Shown here: positions 7,852-19,984 of the stretch, piece by piece | How the letters are laid out: each line of letters starts with the position of its first letter | Numbering within the stretch: position 1 is the stretch's first letter | NCBI GenBank assembly: GCA_002361655.1 | Contig: DETM01000002.1 | Coordinates: 3,000 to 33,301, forward strand | Source of the DNA: Prevotella sp. UBA3288 | GTDB taxonomy: Bacteria; Bacteroidota; Bacteroidia; Bacteroidales; Bacteroidaceae | Direction of reading: 5' to 3' | DNA: 30,302 nucleotides | The notes under the pieces: model-generated | Database searches by the model: none | What the model was told of the DNA's origin: nothing | What the model saw: the letters and a program-made list of their open reading frames with translations, nothing else | Program-made: the position numbers and the translations under genes

Positions 7852-9569
7852 TATTTCCTCAACTCGATTGAATGGTTCTTGCTGCGCGAAGCATCGCCAC
7901 GCTGCCGCCTTTGCAGCGAAGTTCCTCCGCTACGTTTCTTCTGGGGTTTCAGCCGTGTTCCTTCCGCTTTTGGGCGCCAGTTAAATATATCCTGCTTCGA
8001 CACCGGCCGCACATAGTCAAACCAATAGAATCCTTCCAGATAGCGTTTCTCCGGCGGTATCTGCGACATCGGATACATGATGCCTTCCGGTGCTGGTGCC
8101 CAGATATAGTCCAGTTTCCGTTTGTTAAAGAACATCCTCAATTCCTCGGTCGTCATACTGATGAGTCCAACATACGAACTGTCCGACTCTTCCTCCGGAT
8201 AGAACACCACCTTCACATTACCCACGGCCCGGGCCTCATGCATTTCGCCCTTCACGAAATAGGCAAACATTTCCTGCGACGACACCTGGTTGAATGCCTT
8301 GTCCTCGCGCAGTTTCTCGACCGAGAACGCCTGACTGACGACATGGGCATGGTCGATGACGGAGTCTTTCATGTAAACATTTATCTCCTCGCCCAGCAAC
8401 TGCTGGTTCATGTTCCATACGATAGGATCACTATAGAGCGTCATGCAAGAGTCCTTTGTATTATAGACCAACGAGTCGCACACGGCCTGTAAGTCAATAC
8501 GGTACGCGCGTACCTTATTATATCCATGCATCACCCTGTAGACAGAGTCGGTATCGATATTATAAGTGTACACCTTGAATGTGTCGGCATGCATGAACAG
8601 CGAATCGCGCTGCGAGAAGTCAACAGCCATCGCACTGTCAGTACACATAGAGTAGCCGGTCGAATCGTTGTAATAGCCATAGTTACAATAGAGGGCGTTC
8701 CTGTTGACGGAGTCCTGATAGACCACATTGCCAAAGGCCTCGCTGACGCCCTTCATCCCGTCATACCAGATGCTGTCGCCGGTCAGTGTCCGCCCGTCGT
8801 TATTCAATATCGACCTGTTCAGCAGTTCTGCCTGGTCTTTGTCGGTACTATAGTAGCCCTGCTCGGAATAGATGTGGCTTTTGCCTGACAGGATGTCAGA
8901 CGGTCCTACGATATGTGCCCGCCGTGAGTTGGTATTATAAATCAGCGTATCGGTAGTCAGCGTGAATTTCTGGTCCACCATCCGTACATCATCCATAAAG
9001 AAGGCGTCCTTCGTATCCGTATGGTATTCGCCGTGGACAGAGGTCAGCGTGGTCGATTTGTCCACCAGTTTGCCCCACTCATTGTAATAGCCCACATTGT
9101 CGAGCCGGTCGAAGTGGAGGGTGTCGGTATAGAGTGTCGTGGTGCGGTTGCGCAGTTCCACCTGCTTGCCAGGAGTGAACGTCTTTGCCTCCAGTGTCTT
9201 GTCGTTGCCGTCATAATAACCGAAGTCGCTGGTCAGCGAGAGGGTGTCTCCCTGTACCATCCTCACATTGCCCCAGGCCTCAAACGAGTTTGTCGGCTCA
9301 TAGAAATTGGCACTGTCGCAATACAGGCGGGCCCCGTCATGCTCGAACTGCACATGGCCACGCAACACCTGGGCGCCATTATTGCGCCACTGGTCGTAGA
9401 ACAACTCATCGGAATGAATCAGATAGACACGCTTGCTGTCTTCTTTCTTCTTCGACGTGGCGGGTCGCGAGGGCATCACGGCCGACACGGCAAGACAAAG
9501 CACACACAGAAGCACCATCACGATGCTTCTGCGTCCCTTTTCTATTATCGAATGTCGGTCGATTCGCAA
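7851..9569 (-). CDS. OstA-like / LptA-family LPS transport protein
   Basis: Probable periplasmic LPS-transport component. The 572-residue protein has an N-terminal basic and hydrophobic signal (residues ~10-35). Long beta-strand repeats of the OstA/LptA type follow, such as [44 protein letters not shown] and [11 protein letters not shown]. Repeated 'G-D-S-I-W-Y-D-G' and 'GYYND' turns are typical of the beta-jellyroll that carries LPS. The C-terminal tail is basic. The start is uncertain: there is no upstream ATG in frame and a TAG lies two codons before. The most likely start is TTG at 9569, which supplies the positively charged signal region; ATG at 9518 would remove it. The gene lies between surA-like and mutL genes, with 49 bp to the former. 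The pairing with SurA-type chaperones supports an outer-membrane assembly role. Confidence 0.82.
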   Translation of the reverse strand: MRIDRHSIIEKGRRSIVMVLLCVLCLAVSAVMPSRPATSKKKEDSKRVYLIHSDELFYDQWRNNGAQVLRGHVQFEHDGARLYCDSANFYEPTNSFEAWGNVRMVQGDTLSLTSDFGYYDGNDKTLEAKTFTPGKQVELRNRTTTLYTDTLHFDRLDNVGYYNEWGKLVDKSTTLTSVHGEYHTDTKDAFFMDDVRMVDQKFTLTTDTLIYNTNSRRAHIVGPSDILSGKSHIYSEQGYYSTDKDQAELLNRSILNNDGRTLTGDSIWYDGMKGVSEAFGNVVYQDSVNRNALYCNYGYYNDSTGYSMCTDSAMAVDFSQRDSLFMHADTFKVYTYNIDTDSVYRVMHGYNKVRAYRIDLQAVCDSLVYNTKDSCMTLYSDPIVWNMNQQLLGEEINVYMKDSVIDHAHVVSQAFSVEKLREDKAFNQVSSQEMFAYFVKGEMHEARAVGNVKVVFYPEEESDSSYVGLISMTTEELRMFFNKRKLDYIWAPAPEGIMYPMSQIPPEKRYLEGFYWFDYVRPVSKQDIFNWRPKAEGTRLKPQKKRSGGTSLQRRQRGDASRSKNHSIELRK

Positions 9570-9618
9570 TTTCTACGGACTATTAAGACGGTCATTATCT
9601 ACGGACACTTTCCGACGC

Positions 9619-11025
9619 TCACCGGATCCAGCCTTCGTACTCAAACTTACAGTCACGATAGTCGTCGCCAATCCTGACATAAGTGCTTTTTATCTTGCTG
9701 ACCACCCAGTCGTGCAGTTTCTGCTCGCGCCGCTTTTCCAGCACCACATCTTTCATCACCTGGAAATCCTCGGTAATAGTAGCCTTATGCCCGTCGATAC
9801 GGTTTTTCAGTTTTGCGATGACGCACACCGTCTTACCCCGCTGGTTGATCATGGAGAAAGGCTGTGAAATCTGTCCTACCTGCAGCGTGTCGACAGCCTT
9901 GGCCACTTCGGCAGGCAGTTCCTGCATCTGGAAGCGCGACGTCTGTCCACGCTCAGAGCGGTTGGCCATCAGCCCTTTGTTGTTGCGGGTATCCTTGTCG
10001 TCGGAAAACACGGCAACACCGTCCTCGAAGGTAAATTTCTCTGTCGTGGTCAACTGTGGCTTCAGCATAGGTGGAACATCTCCTTTGCGGATAGAGGTGG
10101 CGATAGTGTCGAGCAGTGACAGTGAGGCGTTGACGGCAGAGTCGCTCACCACCGGCTTGCGCAGTATGTGGCGCACCTTGATCTTGTCGCCACGCTTATC
10201 GATCAGTTGTATGATATGGAAGCCGAATTCCGACTCCACAATCTTCGAGATCTTCTTGGGGTCGGTCAGGTTGAAAGCCACGGCGGCAAAGGCCGGGTCG
10301 AGGGTACTCCTTCCCGTATAGTCCAATTCGCCACCCTGACGGCGCGACCCCGGGTCTTCAGAGTACATGCGGGCCAGAGTCTGAAACGATGTCTCGCCGC
10401 GGTTCACACGGTCCGTATATTCCCGCAACTCGTCTTTCACGCGGTTCAGTTCCTCCACCGATACCCTCGGTGTCTGTGTGATAATCTGCACTTCCACCTC
10501 GGTCGGCACATAGGGGATGCTGTCCTCGGACAGATCCTTGAAATAGCGGCGCACCTCGGCAGGGGTCACCGTGATGTCCTTGACCAGTTTCTCTTTCATG
10601 CGCTGAATCATCATCTGGTCACGCAGGTCGTCGTGCATTGACTGGCGTATCTGGCTGATGCTCTGCTTCCTGTACTCCTCCAGTTTCTCGCGGGAGCCAA
10701 TCTGCTGAACCATATAGTCGATACGCTGTTCGATGGCCGACGACACTTCCGACTCGGACACCTCGATACTGTCCAAGGCAGCCTGGTGCAAGAACAGTTT
10801 CTGTACCGCCAACTGTTCCGGGATGGCACAGTCAGGGTTGCCCTTCCAGTGCATGCCGTCCATAGCAGCCTGGATACGGGTGACCTCCACCTCGCTCTTC
10901 AGGATGGGCTCGTCGCCGACAACCCATACCACCTCGTCGACCACGCTCTGCGCCTCGGCCTCCTGTGCTCCGATGGGGCTAAATAATAAATACGAAATAA
11001 AAACTATGAGTGCACAGCGCTTCAT
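9619..11025 (-). CDS. SurA-like periplasmic peptidyl-prolyl isomerase
   Basis: Periplasmic chaperone/isomerase for outer-membrane proteins. The 468 residues include a signal peptide (MKRCALIVFISYLLFSPIGA). A SurA N-terminal domain spans ~25-175 (VVDEVVWVVGDEPILKSEVE, the classic SurA start). A first parvulin domain spans ~175-275 (VQIITQ, FQTLARMYSEDPGSRRQGGELDY, FGFHIIQLID). A second, more diverged rotamase-like segment begins with KVRHILRKP at ~283. The SEDPGSR.GG signature is that of active PpiC folds. It sits between ppiC-like and OstA-like genes. Calling it SurA rather than a generic PpiC rests on the N-terminal domain. Confidence 0.88.
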   Translation of the reverse strand: MKRCALIVFISYLLFSPIGAQEAEAQSVVDEVVWVVGDEPILKSEVEVTRIQAAMDGMHWKGNPDCAIPEQLAVQKLFLHQAALDSIEVSESEVSSAIEQRIDYMVQQIGSREKLEEYRKQSISQIRQSMHDDLRDQMMIQRMKEKLVKDITVTPAEVRRYFKDLSEDSIPYVPTEVEVQIITQTPRVSVEELNRVKDELREYTDRVNRGETSFQTLARMYSEDPGSRRQGGELDYTGRSTLDPAFAAVAFNLTDPKKISKIVESEFGFHIIQLIDKRGDKIKVRHILRKPVVSDSAVNASLSLLDTIATSIRKGDVPPMLKPQLTTTEKFTFEDGVAVFSDDKDTRNNKGLMANRSERGQTSRFQMQELPAEVAKAVDTLQVGQISQPFSMINQRGKTVCVIAKLKNRIDGHKATITEDFQVMKDVVLEKRREQKLHDWVVSKIKSTYVRIGDDYRDCKFEYEGWIR

Positions 11026-11072
11026 CTCTTACGATACATTTTTTTCTTTTTACTCAGACCGCAGGTCCATGC

Positions 11073-12503
11073 TCATTCTTCGCATTGCTTCACTACGCTC
11101 TCGTCAATCTCTACGGGGTACCGGCGACGCAGGTCTGCCACCCACTCCTTCTCCAACTGCTCCTGATAGTCGGCGACCACCAGACCACGCACGTCGGTAT
11201 AGTCCTCCGGTCCCTTTTTCAGCAGTTTGCCATAGACGGCATCGATAGGATACTCCTTCAGGTGGTTCACCGTGGTATCCTTATTGAACACGAGGCTGTC
11301 AATCAGGGCATTGTCGCCCTTCTTGAAGATACCCTTTTCCACACGGATGCGAATCACAGAGTCGCCATTGAAGGTGGTACGCAGGGCCTCTGCCCACTTG
11401 TCGAACGGCAGTTTCTTCACGCAGTCGGCCACCGCCTTCACCTGGCTCTGCTCCTTCACGTGATAGGCCATACCCTTATAGCGGGGTTCGTCCCAGGCAT
11501 ATTTTTTCTTGTTCTTCTTGAAAAATCGCTCCAGTCCGGCCTCGTCCTTCGCAGCCTTGTCCCACACCTGACGGTTGCTGATCTCATAGAGCAGCAGACC
11601 GTCGTGGTACTCTTGGATGAGGTATTTCAGGTCCTGGTCGTTAGCCGACAGTTCGTCAGCCTTCTGCTCCATCAGTGCTGCCTCAGTCAGAGTGCCGTTC
11701 GACTGCTCCACTATTTTCTTTACTTTCTGGTTGGCAATTTGTTCACGCAGTTCGCGCTGTTCGATGAATTTAATGATATTGTCGTGATGGAACTCAAAGG
11801 GCTCCAGCATCTTACGCTCTTTCATCAGGATGATATGATAGCCGAAAGGCGACTGCACGATGCCCGACATCTCGCCTGGCTGCAGGGCGAAGGCAGCATC
11901 TTCAAACTCCTTCACCAACTGCCCGCGCTGCACAAAAGGCAACAGTCCACCCTGCCGGGCAGACCCCGGGTCTTGCGACACCCGCTGTGCCAGTTCGGCA
12001 AAGTCGGCACCGGCTTTCAATGCCTGATAGACCGAGTCGGCACGACCCTTGGCAGCATCCCATTCCTCCTGCGATGCCTGTTGGTTGGCACGGATCAAGA
12101 TATGCGCCGTCTGTATCAACCCGTCGGGACCGATCTGCTTCACCGTCTGGTCGTAGATGTTATGGGCTTCCGCCTCCACGTCCTCATCGGTCACCAACAG
12201 CGGTTTGACCTGCTGGTCGCGATACATGGCAAACTCGTCCTTAAACGACTGCAGCGTGTCATACCGGGCATCGATGGCAGCGGCCACTTTCAACTTATAG
12301 TTCACAAAGAGGTCTACATACTCCCTGACGGTCTTCTTGTCGATCACGCCTTCAGAATTATTCTTATTAAAAGAGTACTCAAACTCCGACTTCAGCACCG
12401 GCACCCCATTGACCTTCATAATCACAGGATCGTCAGAAGTCTGTGCTATAGCAGTACCGCCGGTCGTCAGCAGCATTGCAATCATCAAATACTGTTTCAT
12501 CAT
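11073..12503 (-). CDS. Second PpiC/SurA-type peptidyl-prolyl isomerase
   Basis: A 476-residue exported foldase. The signal peptide MMKQYLMIAMLLTTGGTAIAQ ends at ~21. A SurA-like N-terminal part follows (DPVIMKVNGVPVLKSEFEYS). A parvulin domain spans ~128-225, with TAHILIRAN, FAELAQRVSQDPGSARQGGL and SPFGYHIILMKER. The remainder (~230-476) is a helical and second foldase-like region ending in a charged tail. It starts 2 bp after the guaB stop (TGA-TA-ATG). It is a paralogue of the next gene downstream, not a fragment of it. ATG at 12500 is an equally possible start. Confidence 0.87.
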   Translation of the reverse strand: MMKQYLMIAMLLTTGGTAIAQTSDDPVIMKVNGVPVLKSEFEYSFNKNNSEGVIDKKTVREYVDLFVNYKLKVAAAIDARYDTLQSFKDEFAMYRDQQVKPLLVTDEDVEAEAHNIYDQTVKQIGPDGLIQTAHILIRANQQASQEEWDAAKGRADSVYQALKAGADFAELAQRVSQDPGSARQGGLLPFVQRGQLVKEFEDAAFALQPGEMSGIVQSPFGYHIILMKERKMLEPFEFHHDNIIKFIEQRELREQIANQKVKKIVEQSNGTLTEAALMEQKADELSANDQDLKYLIQEYHDGLLLYEISNRQVWDKAAKDEAGLERFFKKNKKKYAWDEPRYKGMAYHVKEQSQVKAVADCVKKLPFDKWAEALRTTFNGDSVIRIRVEKGIFKKGDNALIDSLVFNKDTTVNHLKEYPIDAVYGKLLKKGPEDYTDVRGLVVADYQEQLEKEWVADLRRRYPVEIDESVVKQCEE

Positions 12504-12505
12504 TA

Positions 12506-14005
<1,500 letters not shown>

Positions 14006-14015
14006 TTATTGCGTG

Positions 14016-14039
14016 CAAAGATACGAAAAATAAGGCAAA
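14016..14039 (-). promoter_or_regulatory. guaB promoter with short-spaced TTTG
   Basis: The minus strand shows TATCTTTG (14016-14023), 28 bp before the ATG. No TTTG lies at the usual 19-21 bp, but TTTG occurs exactly 12 bp upstream (14036-14039). The same spacing is seen at three other promoters in this window. Confidence 0.6.
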
Positions 14040-14046
14040 AAATAAG

Positions 14047-14099
14047 GGTGAAGAGTGAAAAAAATTGCTTTACTGCCTGTTTTTTAACCACTCTTCACC
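14047..14099 (-). terminator. Inverted repeat after recQ, possible terminator
   Basis: Perfect 11-bp arms, GGTGAAGAGTG (14047-14057) and CACTCTTCACC (14089-14099), with a 31-nt A/T-rich loop. On the minus strand the second arm is followed by CTTATTTTTTG. It lies 22 bp after the recQ stop and just before the guaB promoter. The loop is long for an intrinsic terminator. Confidence 0.55.
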
Positions 14100-14121
14100 T
14101 TTTCGCCCTTCGCCCATCAAA

Positions 14122-16305
<2,184 letters not shown>

Positions 16306-16320
16306 AGGCTTTTCTTTGTT

Positions 16321-17535
16321 TTATTGTAGGTGCGACTTGTCCAGTTGCTGCTTGACATAGTCGCCGGTCACTTCAAATTTGTCAACCTTTTTCGCAGGTA
16401 TCTCAAACATGGCGTCCATCATCACTGCCTCGACGATGGAGCGCAGGCCGCGGGCGCCCAACTTATACTCCATCGCTTTGTCGACGAGGGCGGTGAGGGC
16501 GTCGGGGGTGAACGTGAGTTGCACACCGTCCATCTCGAACAGTTTGACATACTGGCGCACGATGGAGTTTTTCGGTTCCACCAGGATGCGCTCCAGGGCC
16601 TTGCGGTCGAGGGGGTTCAGATAGGTCAGTACGGGCAGACGGCCGATGATTTCGGGTATCAGTCCGAACGACTTCAGATCTTGCGGCAAGACATACTTCA
16701 TCAGGTCGTTCTTGTCTATCTTTCTGACATTCTGCACCGAGTTGTAGCCCACGGTGTGGGTGTTCATACGCTGGGCTATCTTACGCTCGATGCCGTCGAA
16801 GGCTCCGCCGCAGATGAACAGGATGTTGCGCGTGTCCACATGGATATACTCCTGGTCGGGATGTTTGCGCCCGCCCTGCGGCGGCACGTTGACCATCGTG
16901 CCCTCCAGCAGTTTCAGCAGTCCCTGCTGCACACCCTCGCCGCTGACGTCGCGAGTGATCGAGGGGTTGTCGCTCTTGCGCGCTATCTTGTCAATCTCGT
17001 CGATGAACACGATGCCGCGCTGCGCTGCTTCCACATTGTAGTCGGCCACCTGCAGCAACCGGCTCAAGATGCTCTCCACGTCCTCGCCCACATAGCCTGC
17101 CTCGGTGAACACAGTGGCATCGACGATGGTAAAGGGCACATCAAGCAGTTTGGCGATGGTACGGGCCAGCAGGGTCTTGCCGGTGCCGGTAGAGCCCACC
17201 ATGATAATGTTCGACTTCTCTATCTCCACGCCGTTCTTGTCGTCGGGCTGCTGCAACCGCTTATAGTGGTTGTAAACGGCCACCGAGAGGAAGCGCTTGG
17301 CCTCGTCCTGTCCGATGACATACTGGTCGAGATAGGCTTTGATTTCCGTTGGCTTGGGCACCTTGCCACCGGCCTTGTAGGCGTCGCTCTTGGCTCTCTC
17401 ACCGTCCAGCCCCGACTCTTTCACAATCTTGTAGGCCTGTGTGGCACAATCTTCGCAGATATAACCGTTGAGACCCGTTATCAGCAGTTTGACTTCTCGC
17501 TCGCTCCTGCCGCAAAAATTACATTGTTTCTTCAC
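16321..17535 (-). CDS. clpX: ATP-dependent Clp protease ATP-binding subunit ClpX
   Basis: AAA+ unfoldase that feeds substrates to ClpP. In the 404 residues the N-terminal zinc-binding domain uses Cys5, Cys8, Cys27 and Cys30. Walker A is GSTGTGKT (114-121), Walker B is IVFIDE (175-180), and the pore loop is GYVGED (147-152). The sensor-2 region reads [11 protein letters not shown] ClpP-contact loop of the IGF type is not conspicuous in the place I would expect it. The start codon is GTG (17535), next to a heptad repeat that fills the 27-bp gap after clpP. The gene is co-transcribed with clpP upstream and probably recQ downstream. Confidence 0.96.
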   Translation of the reverse strand: MKKQCNFCGRSEREVKLLITGLNGYICEDCATQAYKIVKESGLDGERAKSDAYKAGGKVPKPTEIKAYLDQYVIGQDEAKRFLSVAVYNHYKRLQQPDDKNGVEIEKSNIIMVGSTGTGKTLLARTIAKLLDVPFTIVDATVFTEAGYVGEDVESILSRLLQVADYNVEAAQRGIVFIDEIDKIARKSDNPSITRDVSGEGVQQGLLKLLEGTMVNVPPQGGRKHPDQEYIHVDTRNILFICGGAFDGIERKIAQRMNTHTVGYNSVQNVRKIDKNDLMKYVLPQDLKSFGLIPEIIGRLPVLTYLNPLDRKALERILVEPKNSIVRQYVKLFEMDGVQLTFTPDALTALVDKAMEYKLGARGLRSIVEAVMMDAMFEIPAKKVDKFEVTGDYVKQQLDKSHLQ

Positions 17536-17539
17536 AAAT

Positions 17540-17567
17540 TCTCAATTTTCAATTTTCAATCCTCAAT
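17540..17567 (-). repeat. 7-bp tandem repeat, four copies, between clpP and clpX
   Basis: The minus strand reads ATTGAGG, ATTGAAA, ATTGAAA, ATTGAGA. The clpP stop codon TGA is inside the first unit. The array ends 4 bp before the GTG start of clpX, so it fills essentially the whole gap. Confidence 0.9.
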
Positions 17568-18228
17568 CCTTCCTCACCAGCACCTGGTCGATCATGCCGT
17601 ATTCCTTGGCCTCGCCGGCCGTCATCCAGTAGTTGCGGTCGGAGTCGTTCCACACCTTCTCGTAGTCCGTGTGCGAATGGTCGGCGATGATGGTGTACAA
17701 TTCTTTCTTCAGTTTCTGTATCTCGCGGGCCTCGATCTCGATGTCGCTGGCCTGGCCCTGCACGCCGCCTAGGGGCTGGTGAATCATCACCCGACTGTGG
17801 GTCAGCGCCGAGCGCTTGCCCTCCTGACCGGCCACGAGCAGCACGGCGGCCATCGATGCAGCCATGCCGGTGCAGATGGTGGCCACGTCGCTGGAGATGA
17901 ACTGCATGGTGTCGTAGATGCCCAGTCCGGCATAGACGCTGCCGCCGGGCGAGTTGATATATATGCTTATGTCCTTGCCCGGGTCGGCAGAGTCGAGATA
18001 GAGCAACTGGGCCTGCAGTGTGTTGGCCGTATAGTCGTCGATCTGCGTGCCGAGGAAGATGATGCGGTCCATCATCAACCGGCTGAACACATCCATCTGG
18101 GTGACGTTCAACTGTCGCTCCTCCAGGATGTAGGGGTTCAAATACTGGGCTTGCGCCTTCATCACATCGTCGAGCACCTGGCCGTTCAGACCGAGGTGTT
18201 GTGTAGCATATTTTCTAAAGTCATTCAT
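17563..18228 (-). CDS. clpP: ATP-dependent Clp protease proteolytic subunit ClpP
   Basis: Serine protease forming the ClpXP chamber. The 221 residues show the catalytic triad Ser125 (TGMAASMAAVLL), His150 (SRVMIHQP) and Asp195 (NDSDRNYWMTA). The oxyanion-hole region INSPGGSVYAGLGIYD is also present. The N-terminal ~25 residues are the usual pro-sequence or axial region. It has its own promoter, whose upstream half lies inside the tig terminator, and its mRNA leader can fold into a hairpin. clpX follows immediately. Confidence 0.97.
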   Translation of the reverse strand: MNDFRKYATQHLGLNGQVLDDVMKAQAQYLNPYILEERQLNVTQMDVFSRLMMDRIIFLGTQIDDYTANTLQAQLLYLDSADPGKDISIYINSPGGSVYAGLGIYDTMQFISSDVATICTGMAASMAAVLLVAGQEGKRSALTHSRVMIHQPLGGVQGQASDIEIEAREIQKLKKELYTIIADHSHTDYEKVWNDSDRNYWMTAGEAKEYGMIDQVLVRKD

Positions 18229-18253
18229 AGTCCTAACTTGTTTTTTATAGTCT

Positions 18254-18287
18254 GAAAGCAGGGCGTCGGATGTCTGCCGCCGCTTTC
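18254..18287 (-). promoter_or_regulatory. Hairpin at predicted 5' end of clpP mRNA
   Basis: The minus strand reads GAAAGC-GGCG, a 12-nt loop, CGCC-CT-GCTTTC: ten base pairs with a 2-nt bulge. The predicted transcription start, ~7 bp after the TAATTTTG element, coincides with the first base of the stem. The transcript would therefore begin with this hairpin, which could stabilise it. The role is inferred. Confidence 0.5.
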
Positions 18288-18293
18288 TAAATA

Positions 18294-18323
18294 CAAAATT
18301 ACAAAAAAAAGTCGAGATGCAAA
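18294..18323 (-). promoter_or_regulatory. clpP promoter
   Basis: Minus strand TTTG (18320-18323), 18 bp, then TAATTTTG (18294-18301). The TTTG lies in the loop of the tig terminator hairpin. Confidence 0.6.
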
Positions 18324-18334
18324 AACATCCCGAC
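18303..18334 (-). terminator. Terminator of trigger factor gene
   Basis: Minus strand stem GTCGGGATG / CATCTCGAC (9 bp, one G-U), loop TTTTTG, then eight T residues. It lies 37 bp after the tig stop. A T/A run on the other side also makes it potentially bidirectional. Confidence 0.88.
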
Positions 18335-18371
18335 CATTTTTTTTGGTTAAAGAATTATAATCGTCCCTTTT

Positions 18372-19727
18372 TTATCCCTGCATCATCTTGTTGAACTCGT
18401 CGAGGGTCACCTCTTTCTTGTTCAGTTTCACCACACCCTTCAGGGCATCGGTCAGTTTCTTGTCGATGGCGCGCTCGACGAAGTTCTCCACGTTCTCGCG
18501 CTTCTTCAACTGCTCCTCGGCATAGTTGTCGAGCACGTCCTCGGGCACGTTGCTCATGCCGTACTGGGCAAACTGGGCGCGGATGGCCTCCTTGGCCACG
18601 GCCTTCAGGTCGGCATCTTCCACCTTCACCTGAGTGGCGCTGACGAGTTGTTCCTTGATCAGGTGCCACTTCAGTTCCTTGACGGAGCCCTCGTAGTTCT
18701 TCTCCACGAAGTCTTCGCCCTTGTCCTTGTTGTTCTGCAGCATGACGCGCTTCAGCAGGGCATCGGGGAACTGCAGGTCGCCCACCTTCTTCTCCACATA
18801 GGCACGGACGTCGAGCAGGAACTTATAGTCGCTGTTCACTTCCAACTGGGCCTTCAGCCCGTCGGCGATACGCTGGCGGAAGTCGGCCTCGTCTTTCACG
18901 CCCTCACCGAAGACACGCTCGAAGAGTTTCTCGTCGACGGCAGCGGGCTGGAAGTGGCGTATCTCGGTGATCTGGAACGAGAAGTCGCTCTCCAGAACCT
19001 TCACCTGCTCCTTGTCGACCTTCAGCAGAGCAGCCACCTCGGCATCGTTGTCGGGATAGGCTTTCTTGGGGTTGAAGGTGATGATGTCGCCGGGCTTGGC
19101 ACCCTCGAACTTCTTCTTCTCCTCTTCACCTTTTATATATGATGGCATGATCATGCCGCCCTCGGTGGTGATGCCGCCTTCCAGGGTGTTACCCTCGGCA
19201 TCGAGTTGGCGCAGGTCGCCTTTCAGCGTGTCGTTGCCGCTCCACTCCTGGGCCTCGACGAACTCGCCGGCCTGCGAGGCGTACATCTGCACCTGGTCGT
19301 CGAGCAGTTTGTCGTCCACCTTGATGCTGTAATAGTCAATCTTGTCTTTGGCGGTCAGTTCGGCCGTGAACTCGGGGGCCACGGCGATATCGAACACGAA
19401 CTCGAAGGGACCGTCGCCCTGCAGGTCCTGCGGCTGCTGCTTCTCCTCGTTGGGCAGGGGCTCGCCCAGCATGTGGATTTTGTTCTCACGGATATACTCG
19501 TAGAGTTTCTCACCCAGCACGCGGTTCACTTCGTCCACCTTCACGGCCGTACCGTACTGCTTCTTGATGAGACCCATGGGTACCATGCCCGGACGGAAAC
19601 CGGGCACCTGGGCCTTCTTGCGATAGTCTTTCAACTTCTTGTCTACGGCCTCCTGATAGTCTGCCTGCTCAATGGTGATGGTCATCAGGCCATTGATCTT
19701 GTCGGCACTTTCAAACTTGATATTCAT
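18372..19727 (-). CDS. tig: Trigger factor
   Basis: Ribosome-associated chaperone and prolyl isomerase. The 451 residues begin with the ribosome-binding domain; its signature loop is GFRPGMVP at 43-50, related to GFRxGxxP of E. coli. The FKBP-like PPIase region (~150-250) is degenerate and is followed by the helical substrate-binding C-terminal domain (~260-451). This layout is normal for Bacteroidota, where sequence identity to the E. coli protein is low. It is grouped with clpP-clpX as in many bacteria but has its own promoter and a strong terminator. Confidence 0.93.
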   Translation of the reverse strand: MNIKFESADKINGLMTITIEQADYQEAVDKKLKDYRKKAQVPGFRPGMVPMGLIKKQYGTAVKVDEVNRVLGEKLYEYIRENKIHMLGEPLPNEEKQQPQDLQGDGPFEFVFDIAVAPEFTAELTAKDKIDYYSIKVDDKLLDDQVQMYASQAGEFVEAQEWSGNDTLKGDLRQLDAEGNTLEGGITTEGGMIMPSYIKGEEEKKKFEGAKPGDIITFNPKKAYPDNDAEVAALLKVDKEQVKVLESDFSFQITEIRHFQPAAVDEKLFERVFGEGVKDEADFRQRIADGLKAQLEVNSDYKFLLDVRAYVEKKVGDLQFPDALLKRVMLQNNKDKGEDFVEKNYEGSVKELKWHLIKEQLVSATQVKVEDADLKAVAKEAIRAQFAQYGMSNVPEDVLDNYAEEQLKKRENVENFVERAIDKKLTDALKGVVKLNKKEVTLDEFNKMMQG

Positions 19728-19738
19728 CTTTTGGATTT

Positions 19739-19799
19739 ACTATTTAACAATTTACTATTTACTGTTTATTGATCTATTTGGTCATTTAACTATTTGCCA
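19739..19799 (-). repeat. Heptad-periodic A/T array upstream of tig
   Basis: The minus strand contains repeated AAATAGT, AAATTGT and AAACAGT units with occasional one-base shifts, ending ~11 bp before the tig ATG. The same unit family occurs before rpmF. Confidence 0.7.
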
Positions 19800-19827
19800 T
19801 CCAGTCATCATGCGCCAATTTGGGGTG

Positions 19828-19835
19828 CAAAGGTA
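19828..19835 (-). promoter_or_regulatory. -7 element of tig promoter
   Basis: The minus strand reads TACCTTTG, an exact match to TAnnTTTG, about 100 bp before the ATG. The upstream half is not obvious. A perfect 10-bp palindrome CGCAATTGCG lies at 19877-19886, about 40 bp upstream. Confidence 0.6.
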
Positions 19836-19984
19836 CTCATAAAAGCCGTAAATCTTGCACGATTACGATTTTTTAACGCAATTGCGCTAGCAAAGACAAT
19901 TGTTTCTGCCCGATGCAAGACAAACTGGCTGCGGAAGCAGAAAGCCGGGTGGCCGACCATGCCGGACTGACCGAGGAACAGTAC

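Noticed and set aside
11026..11075. Two tiny ORFs (8 and 5 codons) with ATGA overlaps between the ppiC-like and surA-like genes
   Set aside because: Too short to separate from chance, although the overlaps resemble the rluB-asnS case.
16330..17772. Plus-strand ORF of 480 codons opposite clpX and clpP
   Set aside because: The opposite strand encodes unmistakable ClpX and ClpP; the antisense product has no recognisable motif and is His/Val/Leu-rich, as codon shadows are.
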